A stretch of DNA of 55,788 bases from Legionella maceachernii (GCF_900167045.1 NZ_FUXJ01000011.1:1-55788), one strand, 5' to 3'. Numbered from the stretch's first letter, positions 27,230 through 36,893 are shown. Notes: generated by a model from the letters alone, not told the origin. Numbers and translations are program-made.

Positions 27230-29520
27230 TGTTAAAAATACTGAAACGAATCGTCCAGGATGTCACTACAGCAAGTCATTTAACTGAAGCACTCTCTATT
27301 TTGGTGCAGCGTGTTCGCAAAGCAGTTGATGCTGACGCCGTTTCTGTTTTTCTTATCGACAATAAACATGCTGAATATGTATTGATTGCAACCGATGGTT
27401 TGAATCAGCAGGCTGAGTCCAGAGTGCGTGTGGGGTTAGATAGCGGTCTTATTGGCTTAGTAGGGCGACGCGAAGAGCCCATTAATATCGAAGACGCGCC
27501 TTCTCACCCTGATTTTCATCACAATCCCTTGCTTGGCGAAGAACACCTGCTCTCCTTTTTAGGCGTACCGATTATTCAACACCGGAAGCTCTATGGGGTT
27601 TTGACTGTTCAACGTGCAGAAAACCGCTGCTTTGATGATGCAGAAGAAGCGTTTCTGATTACTTTGGCCGCACAATTGGGTGGTGTTATTGCGCATGCCG
27701 AAGCGACCGGCGAGTTAGCACAGTTAACTCAACCGGTTCTCACCGGCACTGCTAAAGGCGAGGCCGCCTCTGTTGCATTAACAGGCGTTGGTTCAGTGCC
27801 GGGCATTGGTATTGGAACCGCGGTGGTGGTTTATCCAGCCGCGGATATTGATTCTGTTCCTCGTCATTCTGTGGATGGCGTTGAAGAGGAGGTTGTAACA
27901 TTTTACGAAGCGTTACAAGCGGCGCGCGAGGATATGCAACGCTTAAGCAGGCGTATGAAAGCGACTGTTGCTGAAGATGAGCATGCTTTATTTGATGTTT
28001 ATTTGCGTATTTTAGATAAAGACAGTTTGGGTGCTGAGGTCGAACAGGTTATCCGTGAAGAACAAATCAGTGCCCAAGCGGCGCTATCGGCAGTCATTAA
28101 AAAACACGTGCAGCAATTCGAAAGCATGGAAGATGATTATCTACGTGAGCGAGCGAGTGATTTTCGCGATCTCGGTCGCAGAGTACTTGCTGAATTACAG
28201 CGCGCACAACGTGAGGAAATTGCTTACCCTCGTCGTACGGTCTTGATAGGGGAAGAGATCACTGCCTCTGCATTAGCTGAAGTCCCCGAGGGTCAATTAG
28301 TGGGTGTGGTGTCGGCAAAGGGGGCGAATAATTCGCATGTGGCCATTTTAGCACGTGCCCTGGGCGTACCTACTGTGATGGGAGTTCGAGGGCTTAAGGT
28401 TGAGCATTTGTCGCGACGTGCTGTTGTCGTTGATGGTTATTTTGGCCATGTGTATGTTTCTCCATCCCGAGCTATCTTTTCGGAGTTCAAAAAATTAGCC
28501 CGGGAAGAACAGGAGCTGACTCAAAGCTTAGTGAGTTTACGCGATAAGCCGGCTGAAACACTGGATAACTACCGCGTTTCTTTGCAAGTCAACACAGGAC
28601 TCGCAATGGATGCTGGGTTGTCAATGAGCGTCGGCGCTGAGGGCGTGGGTTTATACCGCTCGGAAGTGCCTTTCATGAGTCGAGATCGTTTTCCTTCAGA
28701 AGATGAGCAATACATTATTTATCGTCAAATTCTCAAGGCATTCGCGCCCCGATACGTCACTATGCGCACGCTGGATATCGGTGGGGATAAGATTCTTCCT
28801 TATTTCCCTGTTTCAGAAGATAACCCTTATTTAGGTTGGCGTGGTATCCGGGTTACGCTGGATCATCCCGATGTATTTTTAATGCAAGTTCGGGCAATGA
28901 TGCGTGCGAGTGAAGAATTAAATAATTTGCGCATCATGTTGCCTATGGTTACTAATTTAAGTGAAGTGGAAGAAGCCGTATTTTTAGTAGAGCAAGCATT
29001 TGAAGAATTATTAGAAGAGGGTTGCTTGATTGAAAAACCCAAATTAGGTGTTATGGTCGAAGTGCCTGCAGCGGTGTACCTCGCAAAAGAGTTGGCAAAA
29101 CGGGTTGATTTTTTGTCCGTAGGAAGCAACGATTTGACCCAATATTTGCTTGCTGTTGATCGAAACAATGCGCGTGTTGCTGGTATTTATGATTCATTCC
29201 ACCCTGCTATGCTGCGTACGCTCATGAAAGTGGTTGAAGGTGGGCATGCGGCAGGTGTGGAGGTCAGTATTTGCGGCGAAATGGCATCTGATCCTTTAGC
29301 AGTGATGTTATTGCTCGCGATGGGTTTTGATACATTAAGCATGAACTCCACTAGTTTGCCTCGTATTAAATGGGTTATTCGTAATATCACCTTGGCGCAT
29401 GCGCGCAAAGTGCTTGCCGATGTCCTTGAACTTGAGCACCCTGCTGAAATCAGAATGCTTTTGCAAAAAGCATTGGAAGAGGAAGGCCTAGGCAGCTTAA
29501 TTCGCGCTGGCCGCGGGTAG
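27229..29520 (+). CDS. ptsP: PTS-Ntr enzyme I (phosphoenolpyruvate-protein phosphotransferase)
   Basis: PtsP phosphorylates NPr from PEP in the nitrogen-related regulatory PTS. It has an N-terminal GAF domain (about residues 1-165), then the enzyme I region. The phosphoryl-accepting histidine is H370 in GANNSHVAILARAL. The PEP-binding TIM barrel carries LYRSEVPFM, GIRVTLDHP, SVGSNDLTQY and ICGEMASDP. The length of 763 residues is typical. The stop codon directly abuts the first arm of repeat array 3, so the 3' untranslated region is wholly repeat. Partner genes ptsN and ptsO are not in this window. Confidence 0.96.
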   Translation: MLKILKRIVQDVTTASHLTEALSILVQRVRKAVDADAVSVFLIDNKHAEYVLIATDGLNQQAESRVRVGLDSGLIGLVGRREEPINIEDAPSHPDFHHNPLLGEEHLLSFLGVPIIQHRKLYGVLTVQRAENRCFDDAEEAFLITLAAQLGGVIAHAEATGELAQLTQPVLTGTAKGEAASVALTGVGSVPGIGIGTAVVVYPAADIDSVPRHSVDGVEEEVVTFYEALQAAREDMQRLSRRMKATVAEDEHALFDVYLRILDKDSLGAEVEQVIREEQISAQAALSAVIKKHVQQFESMEDDYLRERASDFRDLGRRVLAELQRAQREEIAYPRRTVLIGEEITASALAEVPEGQLVGVVSAKGANNSHVAILARALGVPTVMGVRGLKVEHLSRRAVVVDGYFGHVYVSPSRAIFSEFKKLAREEQELTQSLVSLRDKPAETLDNYRVSLQVNTGLAMDAGLSMSVGAEGVGLYRSEVPFMSRDRFPSEDEQYIIYRQILKAFAPRYVTMRTLDIGGDKILPYFPVSEDNPYLGWRGIRVTLDHPDVFLMQVRAMMRASEELNNLRIMLPMVTNLSEVEEAVFLVEQAFEELLEEGCLIEKPKLGVMVEVPAAVYLAKELAKRVDFLSVGSNDLTQYLLAVDRNNARVAGIYDSFHPAMLRTLMKVVEGGHAAGVEVSICGEMASDPLAVMLLLAMGFDTLSMNSTSLPRIKWVIRNITLAHARKVLADVLELEHPAEIRMLLQKALEEEGLGSLIRAGRG

Positions 29521-29787
29521 GTTCCTCGCGTTGCTCAGGATGACAGTGTTATTGTCGTCCCGAACGTAGTGAGGGATCTCCTTGATGAAATTACTGCCAA
29601 GAGTGGGGAGGTCCTTCGCTTCGCTCAGGATGACAGTGTTATTGTCGTCCCGAACGTAGTGAGGGATCTCCTGGATGGGGCTACTGCCAAGAGTCGGGAG
29701 GTCCTTCGCTTCGCTCAGGATGACGGTGGTGTTGTCGTCCTGAGCGAAGCGAAGGATCTCATTGTGGGAGTTATTGCCAAGAGATGA
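29518..29787. repeat. 90-bp-period hairpin repeat array 3
   Basis: Units recur at 29531, 29621 and 29711 with an exact 90-bp period. In the clearest unit, arm A is 29607-29635, a 7-base loop follows, and arm B is 29643-29671. The 29-bp stem has 22 Watson-Crick pairs, 4 G-U pairs and 3 mismatches when read as RNA. The final arm is in the opposite sense (cctgagcgaagcgaagga). The array fills the ptsP-tauE gap and is in the same orientation as array 1. Confidence 0.93.
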
Positions 29788-29833
29788 CAAAGGGTTTTTC
29801 CTCATAATATTAGGAGATCCGTTTATTACAAGC

Positions 29834-30661
29834 GTGAACATTGTTGAAATGCTATTGCATGGTAGCCTCTATATTGTAGCAGGCATTATAGCAGGCCTAG
29901 TCTCGGGTGTTATGGGAATAGGCGGGGGCATTGTTGTGGTCCCTGCATTGGCTTTTATTTTTAATCATAAGGCTAATTTTCCTCATGAATTGGTCATGCA
30001 AATGGCTGCCGGTACTTCTTTAGCGGTGATGCTTTTTACTTCGCAATCTTCTATACGCACGCATTATAAGCAAGGTGTCATTTTGTGGAGTGTGTATAGG
30101 CGTTTGTGGCCAGGAATCGTCATGGGGGCCATCAGTGGTGCTTTAATTTCCCATAAGTTATCGACGTTTTGGCTTAGAATGCTATTTGGTTTTTTCTTGC
30201 TGTTTGTATCCATTAAAATGCTTGCTGATATGAATAAGAAAGAAATTAAGCCCTACCATTTTCCTCCTGCTTGGATAAATGGGTTAATTAATTTTGTAAT
30301 AGGCGGGATTGCCGGTTTACTGGGGGTAGGCGGTGGGGCTTTAACCGTGCCCTATCTGAGCTATTGCAATTTAGATATAAAAAAAATTGCGCCTATTTCT
30401 GCCTTATCGACACTGACTGTGGCGGCAGTAGGAACGGTTGTTTTTATCATTACAGGAGCCAACGAGCCTGGACTCCCGATGTACAGTAGTGGGTTTGTTT
30501 ACTGGCCAGCGGTTTTGGGCATTGCAATTCCCAGTAGTTTTTTTGCTCCTCTCGGTGCAAAATTAACTTATATTATTCCGGTTAAGCAATTGAAGTATGG
30601 TTTTATTGCATTATTGATTGCAACGGCGATTGACCTACTCATTTTAAGAGGACTTTTTTAG
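29834..30661 (+). CDS. TauE/SafE family membrane permease
   Basis: TauE/SafE proteins export sulfite or organosulfur anions, or act as general anion permeases. The protein has about eight membrane helices in two related halves, each opening with the family's glycine-rich motif (GVMGIGGGIVVVPAL and GLLGVGGGALTVPYL). The open frame extends upstream into repeat array 3, which cannot be native. I use GTG 29834; ATG 29849 is the alternative, and the nearest AGGAGA (29812-29817) is rather far from both. Substrate is unknown. It is 9 bases upstream of lgt. Confidence 0.85.
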   Translation: MNIVEMLLHGSLYIVAGIIAGLVSGVMGIGGGIVVVPALAFIFNHKANFPHELVMQMAAGTSLAVMLFTSQSSIRTHYKQGVILWSVYRRLWPGIVMGAISGALISHKLSTFWLRMLFGFFLLFVSIKMLADMNKKEIKPYHFPPAWINGLINFVIGGIAGLLGVGGGALTVPYLSYCNLDIKKIAPISALSTLTVAAVGTVVFIITGANEPGLPMYSSGFVYWPAVLGIAIPSSFFAPLGAKLTYIIPVKQLKYGFIALLIATAIDLLILRGLF

Positions 30662-30670
30662 GATATATCC

Positions 30671-31447
30671 ATGTTAGCATTTCCGCAAATTGATCCGGTT
30701 GCTTTTTCACTTGGGCCCATTAAAGTCCATTGGTATGGGCTTATGTATTTGGTGGGCTTTATTGGCGGTTGGGGTTTAGCACAATGGCGAGCTAAACATT
30801 ATCAATTGAATTGGACTTCTGAGCAGATTGGCGATTTGATTTTTTATGGGGCTTTAGGGGTTATTATTGGTGGGCGATTAGGCTACATGCTGTTTTATAA
30901 TACCTATCAATTTTTTACTCAACCTTGGACCGTATTTAAATTATGGGAAGGCGGGATGTCCTTTCATGGCGGATTACTCGGCGTGGCCGTTGCGATGTGG
31001 CTATTCTCGCGCAAAGTTAAAAAACCGTTTTTGCAAGTCACTGATTTTTTAGCACCACTTGTCCCTTTAGGATTAGGAGCAGGAAGGCTGGGTAACTTTA
31101 TTAATGGCGAGTTGTGGGGGCGAGTTACTGATGTGCCTTGGGCAATTGTTTTTCCTCATTCCGATGGCCAACCACGTCACCCTTCGCAATTGTATGAATT
31201 GGGTTTGGAAGGGATCATTTTATTTGTTTTCTTGTGGTGGTATGCATCGAAACCACGTCCGGTTGGTCGAGTTTCGGCGATGTTCTTAGTGGGGTATGCG
31301 ATTTGCCGCTTAATTGCTGAATGCTTCCGGGAACCCGATGTACAATTGGGCTATATTGCATTTGATTGGCTTACCATGGGGCAACTGCTGTCTATCCCAA
31401 TGCTATTAATTGGCTTATGGGGATTAAATTGGGGTAATAAACGATGA
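30671..31447 (+). CDS. lgt: Prolipoprotein diacylglyceryl transferase
   Basis: Lgt adds diacylglycerol to the lipobox cysteine of prolipoproteins in the inner membrane. The 258-residue protein has seven membrane helices and the conserved [11 protein letters not shown]. The Lgt signature follows as [16 protein letters not shown], then HPSQLYE. AGGATAT precedes the ATG. The stop overlaps the thyA start by 4 bases, the common lgt-thyA arrangement of gammaproteobacteria. Confidence 0.97.
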   Translation: MLAFPQIDPVAFSLGPIKVHWYGLMYLVGFIGGWGLAQWRAKHYQLNWTSEQIGDLIFYGALGVIIGGRLGYMLFYNTYQFFTQPWTVFKLWEGGMSFHGGLLGVAVAMWLFSRKVKKPFLQVTDFLAPLVPLGLGAGRLGNFINGELWGRVTDVPWAIVFPHSDGQPRHPSQLYELGLEGIILFVFLWWYASKPRPVGRVSAMFLVGYAICRLIAECFREPDVQLGYIAFDWLTMGQLLSIPMLLIGLWGLNWGNKR

Positions 31448-32238
31448 AAACGTATCTACAGCTTCTCGAACATATTTTAGAACACGGTGTGGAAAAAACC
31501 GATCGAACTGGAACAGGCACCCTTTCCATTTTTGGCTATCAAATGCGCTTTAATCTCGCCGAAGGTTTCCCGTTGGTTACCACGAAGAAGCTCCATACGC
31601 GCAGCATTATTCACGAGTTGTTATGGTTTCTAAGAGGCGATACAAATATTGCCTACTTAAACGAGAATGGAGTAACCATCTGGGACGAGTGGGCTGATAG
31701 CAAAGGCGACTTAGGTCCTGTCTACGGACAACAATGGCGGGCTTGGCCTGCTGCGGATGGGCGAGTTATTGATCAATTATCAGAAGTGTTGCAGCAAATT
31801 AAAACCAATCCTGATTCAAGACGGTTGCTCGTGAGTGCTTGGAATGTGGGGGAACTCGATAAGATGGCCTTAATGCCGTGCCATGCTTTATTTCAATTCT
31901 ATGTCGCTAAAAATCGCCTTTCTTGCCAATTATATCAACGTTCTGCGGATGTTTTTTTAGGTGTACCGTTTAATATTGCTTCCTATGCTTTGCTGACCCA
32001 TTTGGTGGCGCAGCAATGCGATCTGGAGGTTGGTGATTTTATTTGGACGGGTGGGGATTGCCATCTGTACTTAAATCATTTAGAACAAGCGCGTACACAA
32101 TTACAGCGTACCCCATTTCCGCTGCCACAGCTGATTATAGGCCGCAAGCCTGCTTCACTGTTTGAATATCGGTATGAGGATTTTGAGTTTATCAATTACC
32201 AATCCCACCCAACCATTAAGGCACCGATTGCAGTTTAA
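31444..32238 (+). CDS. thyA: Thymidylate synthase
   Basis: ThyA methylates dUMP to dTMP using methylene-tetrahydrofolate. The 264-residue protein, equal in length to the E. coli enzyme, has [12 protein letters not shown], the catalytic cysteine in [12 protein letters not shown], and the dUMP-binding [21 protein letters not shown]. It is translationally coupled to lgt. A degenerate 90-bp-family element follows within two bases of the stop. Confidence 0.98.
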   Translation: MKTYLQLLEHILEHGVEKTDRTGTGTLSIFGYQMRFNLAEGFPLVTTKKLHTRSIIHELLWFLRGDTNIAYLNENGVTIWDEWADSKGDLGPVYGQQWRAWPAADGRVIDQLSEVLQQIKTNPDSRRLLVSAWNVGELDKMALMPCHALFQFYVAKNRLSCQLYQRSADVFLGVPFNIASYALLTHLVAQQCDLEVGDFIWTGGDCHLYLNHLEQARTQLQRTPFPLPQLIIGRKPASLFEYRYEDFEFINYQSHPTIKAPIAV

Positions 32239-32239
32239 T

Positions 32240-32320
32240 TCATCCTGTGTGTAGGGATGGTTCTCTTGATTCTTGGTCGAAACTTGATTCAGAAGGTTCT
32301 TCGCTATGCTTAGGATGATA
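32240..32320. repeat. Degenerate hairpin element of the 90-bp family, read as the end of yhhN
   Basis: The arm catcctgtgtgtagggatgg and the inverted arm ggttcttcgctatgcttagg flank a linker containing gattcttgg, the same arm-linker-arm order as in array 2. It lies exactly between the stops of thyA (+) and yhhN (-) and encodes the last 26 or so residues of the latter. Confidence 0.7.
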
Positions 32321-32959
32321 GGTTGTGTGTTGGGATGTACCGAGAACCAATAAAAATTGAGCGGAATAATAAAGATACATCTCTAAAATAGAAATCAAGC
32401 GGTCATTGTCAAAAATAAACCGATTCAAGGCAAAGGTCAGATCAGAAAAAAGAAATAACAAGGCACCGAGAGTCACTATGGGTGTATGTTGCTTCACATG
32501 CAATGCGCAAAAAATCATTGGAATAAGCCAACACGTATAGATCATTACGGGCACTTTCATTTCGCCTAAATAGGGATAGAGAATATAAAAACCGAACGCG
32601 AGAGTGGCTAAGATTACTATAAAAATGGATAGGCGCTTTTTTTGGAAGCTAGCAATTTTTAAAAATAACAGGATATAAGCACATTGTGCCAAAATAAATG
32701 ACAAAATGGTGATTTGTAATGAGAGCTGAAAAGGCAAAGTAAGAACAGCATCCCCCAGAAATGAGAAGCTAAGGGCCGCAAACAATAGACCTTTTGTGGC
32801 AGGTTCGTGATTACGTAGACTAAATAAAATAAGAAAAATAATAGGCGTCGGTTTTAGGATAGTGGTGATGGGATAGTCGATATAAGATGAAGCGAGAAGG
32901 TAAATGAGCATACTTAATACAGCAAGCGTCAAAGTTATTTTTGAATATTGGCCTGACAT
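32240..32959 (-). CDS. YhhN-family membrane protein (lysoplasmalogenase-like) with repeat-derived tail
   Basis: YhhN/TMEM86 proteins are eight-helix membrane proteins; some hydrolyse the vinyl ether of lysoplasmalogens. The sequence shows the family's evenly spaced helices and a GDAVL-type block. I start at ATG 32959, with AGGA five bases upstream, rather than at 32977. The C-terminal stretch HPKHSEEPSESSFDQESREP is translated from the degenerate 90-bp-family element and closely parallels the tail of nth ([11 protein letters not shown]). A function in the bacterium is not established. Confidence 0.8.
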   Translation of the reverse strand: MSGQYSKITLTLAVLSMLIYLLASSYIDYPITTILKPTPIIFLILFSLRNHEPATKGLLFAALSFSFLGDAVLTLPFQLSLQITILSFILAQCAYILLFLKIASFQKKRLSIFIVILATLAFGFYILYPYLGEMKVPVMIYTCWLIPMIFCALHVKQHTPIVTLGALLFLFSDLTFALNRFIFDNDRLISILEMYLYYSAQFLLVLGTSQHTTYHPKHSEEPSESSFDQESREPSLHTG

Positions 32960-33134
32960 TGTATTCCTGTTCATCACTTAGATAATAGTTCAGGTCTTCC
33001 TTTCGATGCCGTAAAGGGAGAGCTATTACCCACTGAAAGCATTGAGTATACACCGCTTATTCTCGACTGAATATTTGTTTTTCGCAGAAAATATGATTTA
33101 ATATTGCGCACTAAGATTTGTTTAATAGCCAATT

Positions 33135-33404
33135 ATGAAAAAATTGATCTTCTTTGTTTTAATTTCCCTCGCTGTGACAACTGGGCAAGCGAGTAAACTA
33201 AGTAAATTCCTGCATAAAATGGAAGAAGAAAATAGGGTTCGCCAACAACAGGAGTGGCAACAGGACATGAATTTTGCTGATCTTTCTTTCCGATTAGAGA
33301 AGCGGTATGTGGATGAGCGCGGACAAGACTGTCGTGATTATATTTTTAGAGCACGAAGCAACCCTTATCTGCATGGTTATTATACCGTGTGTGAAGAACG
33401 ATAA
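33135..33404 (+). CDS. Small secreted protein, unknown function
   Basis: This 89-residue product starts with a signal peptide (KKLIFFVLISLAVTTGQA). A short charged Gln/Glu-rich helix follows, then a C-terminal piece with two cysteines in a CRDY...YYTVC arrangement. That arrangement recalls the end of 17-kDa surface-antigen-like proteins (CREY...G..C), although the glycine-zipper part is absent. No lipobox is evident. The ribosome site is not clear. It lies between divergent yhhN and the convergent NUDIX gene. Real but uncharacterised is my reading. Confidence 0.6.
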   Translation: MKKLIFFVLISLAVTTGQASKLSKFLHKMEEENRVRQQQEWQQDMNFADLSFRLEKRYVDERGQDCRDYIFRARSNPYLHGYYTVCEER

Positions 33405-33424
33405 CCGTAAAATAGGTCACATGA

Positions 33425-34048
33425 TTAATCAAATAGGGTTTCATTCTCATTAAATACCCTCTCATACAAACGCAGTAATTGTTTTTTTGTTACTCGATGG
33501 GTCGATAAAGGGGGTAATGCATGGATGCTAAAAAAATCAATTTCAGCTATTTCTAGATTTTCCATTTTCTCACCAGAAATAATTTCGCAATGGAAAAAGC
33601 ACTTATACACGTGTGGCCATTGAGGCGGATGATCATGTTTCTGTTTATCCCATAATGCAAGTAACCTAAAGGGCGAAACTTCGAAGCCCGTTTCCTCCTT
33701 AGTTTCTCTAATGACGGCCTCTGAGGGCGATTCATTCACATCAGCAAAGCCACCGGGTAAAGTCCATAAACCGTCAGAGCGTTCTTTTACCAGTAGCAAA
33801 TTGTCATCATTAAGAACAAATGAACGCACATCAAGCTTAGGCGTTGCATAACTTTCTTCTAATGAAAACAAATGATGAATTTCCTCTGCGGAATGAGGTG
33901 AAAAATGGCTGGCAAACTCAGCAGCAATTTCACGAAATCGTGAATACCTTTGGGTATCAAATTCATTATCGGAATAAGCAAGCCCGTTTTGAGCAAGGGC
34001 TTGAATTTCTGAAATCAGTTTAAGCCAGTCCATATTGCGTTGACTCAT
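33425..34048 (-). CDS. NUDIX hydrolase with N-terminal accessory domain
   Basis: The 207-residue protein has a helical N-terminal domain (about 1-65) of the kind found in NUDIX enzymes acting on ADP-ribose- or CDP-choline-like substrates. A NUDIX fold follows with the box GGFADVNESPSEAVIRETKE. The substrate cannot be assigned from sequence. Its ATG overlaps the dsbA stop by 4 bases, so the two are co-translated. Confidence 0.88.
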   Translation of the reverse strand: MSQRNMDWLKLISEIQALAQNGLAYSDNEFDTQRYSRFREIAAEFASHFSPHSAEEIHHLFSLEESYATPKLDVRSFVLNDDNLLLVKERSDGLWTLPGGFADVNESPSEAVIRETKEETGFEVSPFRLLALWDKQKHDHPPQWPHVYKCFFHCEIISGEKMENLEIAEIDFFSIHALPPLSTHRVTKKQLLRLYERVFNENETLFD

Positions 34049-34698
34049 GAATGATTAGCTCCGGTTTTTATCTCTTTTTTGTTTGCTTTACTAATTAAAA
34101 AATCAAGAACTTTCAGTAGTCTCTCTTCTCCTTTAGCCATTTGCAAATCGGTCTTATACTGATTCGCTATGACAAAAGCGGGCACACCATTTACATGATA
34201 GCGGGCCATTAAAGTCGTGGCTTCATTGATTTGCATATCGATGGTTGTTGAATTCTCAAAGGCACTTTTTGCCGTAGCCGGGTCGACTCCTTGAGCGGTG
34301 AAAAAATCGACCATCGCTTGATTGGAATTCATGGCGTTATCTTTCGCTTGAATCGTTTTGAATAACAGTGGATTAAGCTTGCTTTCTAAATTTAAGAGAT
34401 GAGCGGTGTAGTATGCCTTGGCGTAATAGGCCCATTCTTTATGAAATATCACGGGTACACGTGAAAATTGAATGGTATTACCTTGCTGTTTTACCCAATT
34501 CTCAAGCGCCGGTTCAATTCGGTAACACCAGGGACAACCGTAACTAAAAAACTCGGTGACAGGAATTTTATTATTAGGCGCCTTTGGCTCAGTGAGACCA
34601 CTGACAAGCTCATAATCTTTGCCCGCGATAAATTCTTCAGCAAAGCCTAGCAAAGGGAGAAATAAAAAAACAATGGGTATAAAACGTTTTAACATCAT
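34045..34698 (-). CDS. dsbA: Thiol:disulfide interchange protein DsbA-like
   Basis: This periplasmic oxidoreductase of the thioredoxin fold introduces disulfides in exported proteins. The 217-residue precursor has a signal peptide (about 1-20), the active site CPWC at 55-58, and the cis-proline loop VNGVPAFVIAN. The CPWC dipeptide differs from the CPHC of E. coli DsbA, so redox potential may differ. It follows the cytochrome c4 gene by about 70 bp and is coupled to the NUDIX gene. Confidence 0.92.
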   Translation of the reverse strand: MMLKRFIPIVFLFLPLLGFAEEFIAGKDYELVSGLTEPKAPNNKIPVTEFFSYGCPWCYRIEPALENWVKQQGNTIQFSRVPVIFHKEWAYYAKAYYTAHLLNLESKLNPLLFKTIQAKDNAMNSNQAMVDFFTAQGVDPATAKSAFENSTTIDMQINEATTLMARYHVNGVPAFVIANQYKTDLQMAKGEERLLKVLDFLISKANKKEIKTGANHS

Positions 34699-34769
34699 TA
34701 GTCTCTCTTTTAAATTTAAACTAGTGCCGCATGCAGCCTGCTTGGCGTTTTTTCGTCAACTAGGATAGC

Positions 34770-35369
34770 TTAATGTAAGCCTTGAATGTAATAGGCCACT
34801 GCCTCCATGTCTTCCTGGCTCATGCGTGCACTAATATCACGCATAATGGAATTCAAGTCGTTTGTTCGTTTCTTGTCTTTAAATGCCTGCAATTGCTGGA
34901 TGGTATACTCTTCATGTTGTCCTGTTAACACAGGAAATCCAGCTTGTGCATTTCCAGTGCCTTTAGGGCCGTGGCATGCGATACAGGCTGTAATGTGTTT
35001 CGAAAAATCACCACCACGATACAGGAGTTCGCCTCGTTTTAAAAATTTTTCGGGTGTTTCTCCTTCTGCAATGGGCTGATTAGAATAAAAATTTGCCAAC
35101 TCTGTCATATCCTGATCATTTAAATTGGCTAATACGGCCGTCATTGTTGCAGCATTACGCGTAACACCTTTTTTAAAATCATGCAGCTGCTTGATAAGAT
35201 AGCTAGCATGTTGCCCTGCAAGATTAGGCCATTGTGGATTACTACTCACTCCTTGTGCGCCGTGACAGGCTGCACATACGGCGGATTTTAGTGCTTCTGC
35301 TTCTGGTGTTTCAGCGATACAAGTCGTCACTGTGCCGAGCAAAAAAATGGCACAAAAGATTTTTTTCAT
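34770..35369 (-). CDS. Diheme cytochrome c4
   Basis: The 199-residue precursor has a signal peptide (1-19) and two c-type heme domains with CAACH at 32-36 and CIACH at 128-132. Each is followed by GPxG/GAQG-type loops and the YLIKQL / YTIQQL helix typical of cytochrome c4. It is a likely electron donor to the caa3-type oxidase encoded at 2073-6433, or to another terminal oxidase. That link is inference. GGGAAAAG precedes the ATG. Confidence 0.93.
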   Translation of the reverse strand: MKKIFCAIFLLGTVTTCIAETPEAEALKSAVCAACHGAQGVSSNPQWPNLAGQHASYLIKQLHDFKKGVTRNAATMTAVLANLNDQDMTELANFYSNQPIAEGETPEKFLKRGELLYRGGDFSKHITACIACHGPKGTGNAQAGFPVLTGQHEEYTIQQLQAFKDKKRTNDLNSIMRDISARMSQEDMEAVAYYIQGLH

Positions 35370-35453
35370 TCTTTTCCCGTGGTTTCAGCTGGTTTAATGG
35401 TACACTGTTTGTGTAAAAATCCCAAAATGAATTTTAGCGGAAGTACCCTTTTC

Positions 35454-35533
35454 GTAGGTTAGCCTTGGCCAAACGTGCATAGTTCATTGTATAACGACAC
35501 AGTAATCATCGGCGGGTTAAAGGCTCAACCTAC
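35454..35533. repeat. 80-bp palindromic (MITE-like) element, copy 2
   Basis: The left end gtaggttagccttggcc matches copy 1 at 10835 (gtagactagcctcggcc) at most positions. The right end aaggctcaacctac is the near-complement of the left end. It lies in the gap between divergent cytochrome c4 and engB. There is no coding content. Confidence 0.55.
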
Positions 35534-35577
35534 AATGGTTATGCAAGAATAAGGGACACTACAGGAATTTAAAATAA

Positions 35578-36192
35578 ATGCTAATGAATCCTTATGCTCA
35601 AGCTGTTTTCTTAAAAAGTGCGGCGCGCGTTGATCAGCTCCCTCCGGATGAAGGGTTTGAAGTTGCTTTTGCCGGGCGTTCGAATGCTGGCAAATCAAGT
35701 GCATTGAATTGCTTAACGGGTATTAAGCAATTGGCCCGTACCAGCAAAACACCTGGTCGAACACAGCTCATTAATCTATTTAATATTGACGAGTCTCGGC
35801 GCCTTGTGGACTTGCCTGGTTACGGCTACGCGAAAGTTGCACAGCGTATTAAGGAAGATTGGCAGCAAAATTTAGCGCATTACCTAGAAGTAAGGCAATG
35901 CCTACGAGGTTTAATCTTATTGATGGATTGTCGCCATCCTTTGAAAGAGCTCGATCAAATGATGGTTGATTGGTCAATTAACCGGCAATTGCCAGTCCAT
36001 ATTCTTCTAACGAAGGCGGACAAGCTGAGCCGAGGCGAGACAAAAAGCACGGTACTCAAAGTACAGCGGTTTTATCAATCGATGGCTGGTTTGATTACCG
36101 TGCAAAGTTTTTCTTCCTTGAAAAAAGAGGGTATCGAAGCGTTAATTAATAAATTAAATGAGTGGTTTGCCTTAACTGACGACAGACGCTAA
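35578..36192 (+). CDS. engB: Ribosome biogenesis GTPase YihA/EngB
   Basis: EngB is an essential GTPase for 50S assembly. The 204-residue protein has the P-loop GRSNAGKS at 33-40, a G2-region threonine in SKTPGRTQL, the G3 motif DLPGYG and the G4 motif TKAD. AGGA lies 11 bases from the ATG at 35578; ATG 35584 is an alternative. The 3' end overlaps the 3' end of the convergent endonuclease V gene by 21 bp. Confidence 0.97.
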   Translation: MLMNPYAQAVFLKSAARVDQLPPDEGFEVAFAGRSNAGKSSALNCLTGIKQLARTSKTPGRTQLINLFNIDESRRLVDLPGYGYAKVAQRIKEDWQQNLAHYLEVRQCLRGLILLMDCRHPLKELDQMMVDWSINRQLPVHILLTKADKLSRGETKSTVLKVQRFYQSMAGLITVQSFSSLKKEGIEALINKLNEWFALTDDRR

Positions 36193-36870
36193 TTTATATT
36201 CATCGGCCAATCGATCCGCTAAACGTGTGGTTTCAGGGATACGATACTTAGGGGATAATTTTAAAATCCATTCTCGCGCCGCTGTCAAAGTGATTTTGTG
36301 GCCAATAGAAATATAAACGGGATTCACTTGCGCGCGTGTCCTTAAGACGCAGCCAATGATATTCTCTTTATTATCATACAAGTAGGAAAAGTCGCCTCGA
36401 TTTTTTCCGGGATGCTCATGACTACCGTAAAGTTTCGATTTCCCGCATCCGATGGTTGGAATGTCGTAAGCTAAGCCTAAATGGCAAGCCAGACCGAAAC
36501 GTCGAGGATGCGCCATGCCTTGCCCATCACACACAATGAGATCAGGTTTAATGGTTAACTTATCGATTGCTTGAGCAAGCGAAGGAAGCTCTCTAAATGA
36601 CAGAAAGCCGGAGCGATAAGGAATTTCGACTGGACACGTGGCTTTTGTTACCTCAAGGACAGCGAACGATTCCGCGTCGATGACCACTGCAATCGCAAAG
36701 GCTTGATTGTTTTTCACGTTATAAGCGATATCAAGCCCGGCAATGGTCTTAATTTTTGTTTTTATGTCTTCGGTGCGAATTAAGCTCGACCATTCGTTTT
36801 GATAATGAATGGCTTGTTGTGTGTTAAATCGATTATTAATAACTAAATTAGGGGGATTTATTAGGTTCAT
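36172..36870 (-). CDS. nfi: Endonuclease V (deoxyinosine 3' endonuclease)
   Basis: Endonuclease V nicks DNA or RNA near deaminated adenine (inosine). The 232-residue protein shows the catalytic aspartate in IAGLDIAYN, the PYRSGFLSFRE block (the conserved PYIPG-like motif altered to PYRSG), and the second acidic site in LIVCDGQGMAHPRR. The tail ends over engB. Length is normal. Confidence 0.93.
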   Translation of the reverse strand: MNLINPPNLVINNRFNTQQAIHYQNEWSSLIRTEDIKTKIKTIAGLDIAYNVKNNQAFAIAVVIDAESFAVLEVTKATCPVEIPYRSGFLSFRELPSLAQAIDKLTIKPDLIVCDGQGMAHPRRFGLACHLGLAYDIPTIGCGKSKLYGSHEHPGKNRGDFSYLYDNKENIIGCVLRTRAQVNPVYISIGHKITLTAAREWILKLSPKYRIPETTRLADRLADEYKLASVVS

Positions 36871-36893
36871 AGCGGCTAAAAAATACTAAGAAT

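Noticed and set aside
29762-29833. N-terminal extension of the TauE/SafE gene
   Set aside because: These codons lie in repeat array 3 and its flank, before the first plausible start codons, and the family's first helix begins after them.
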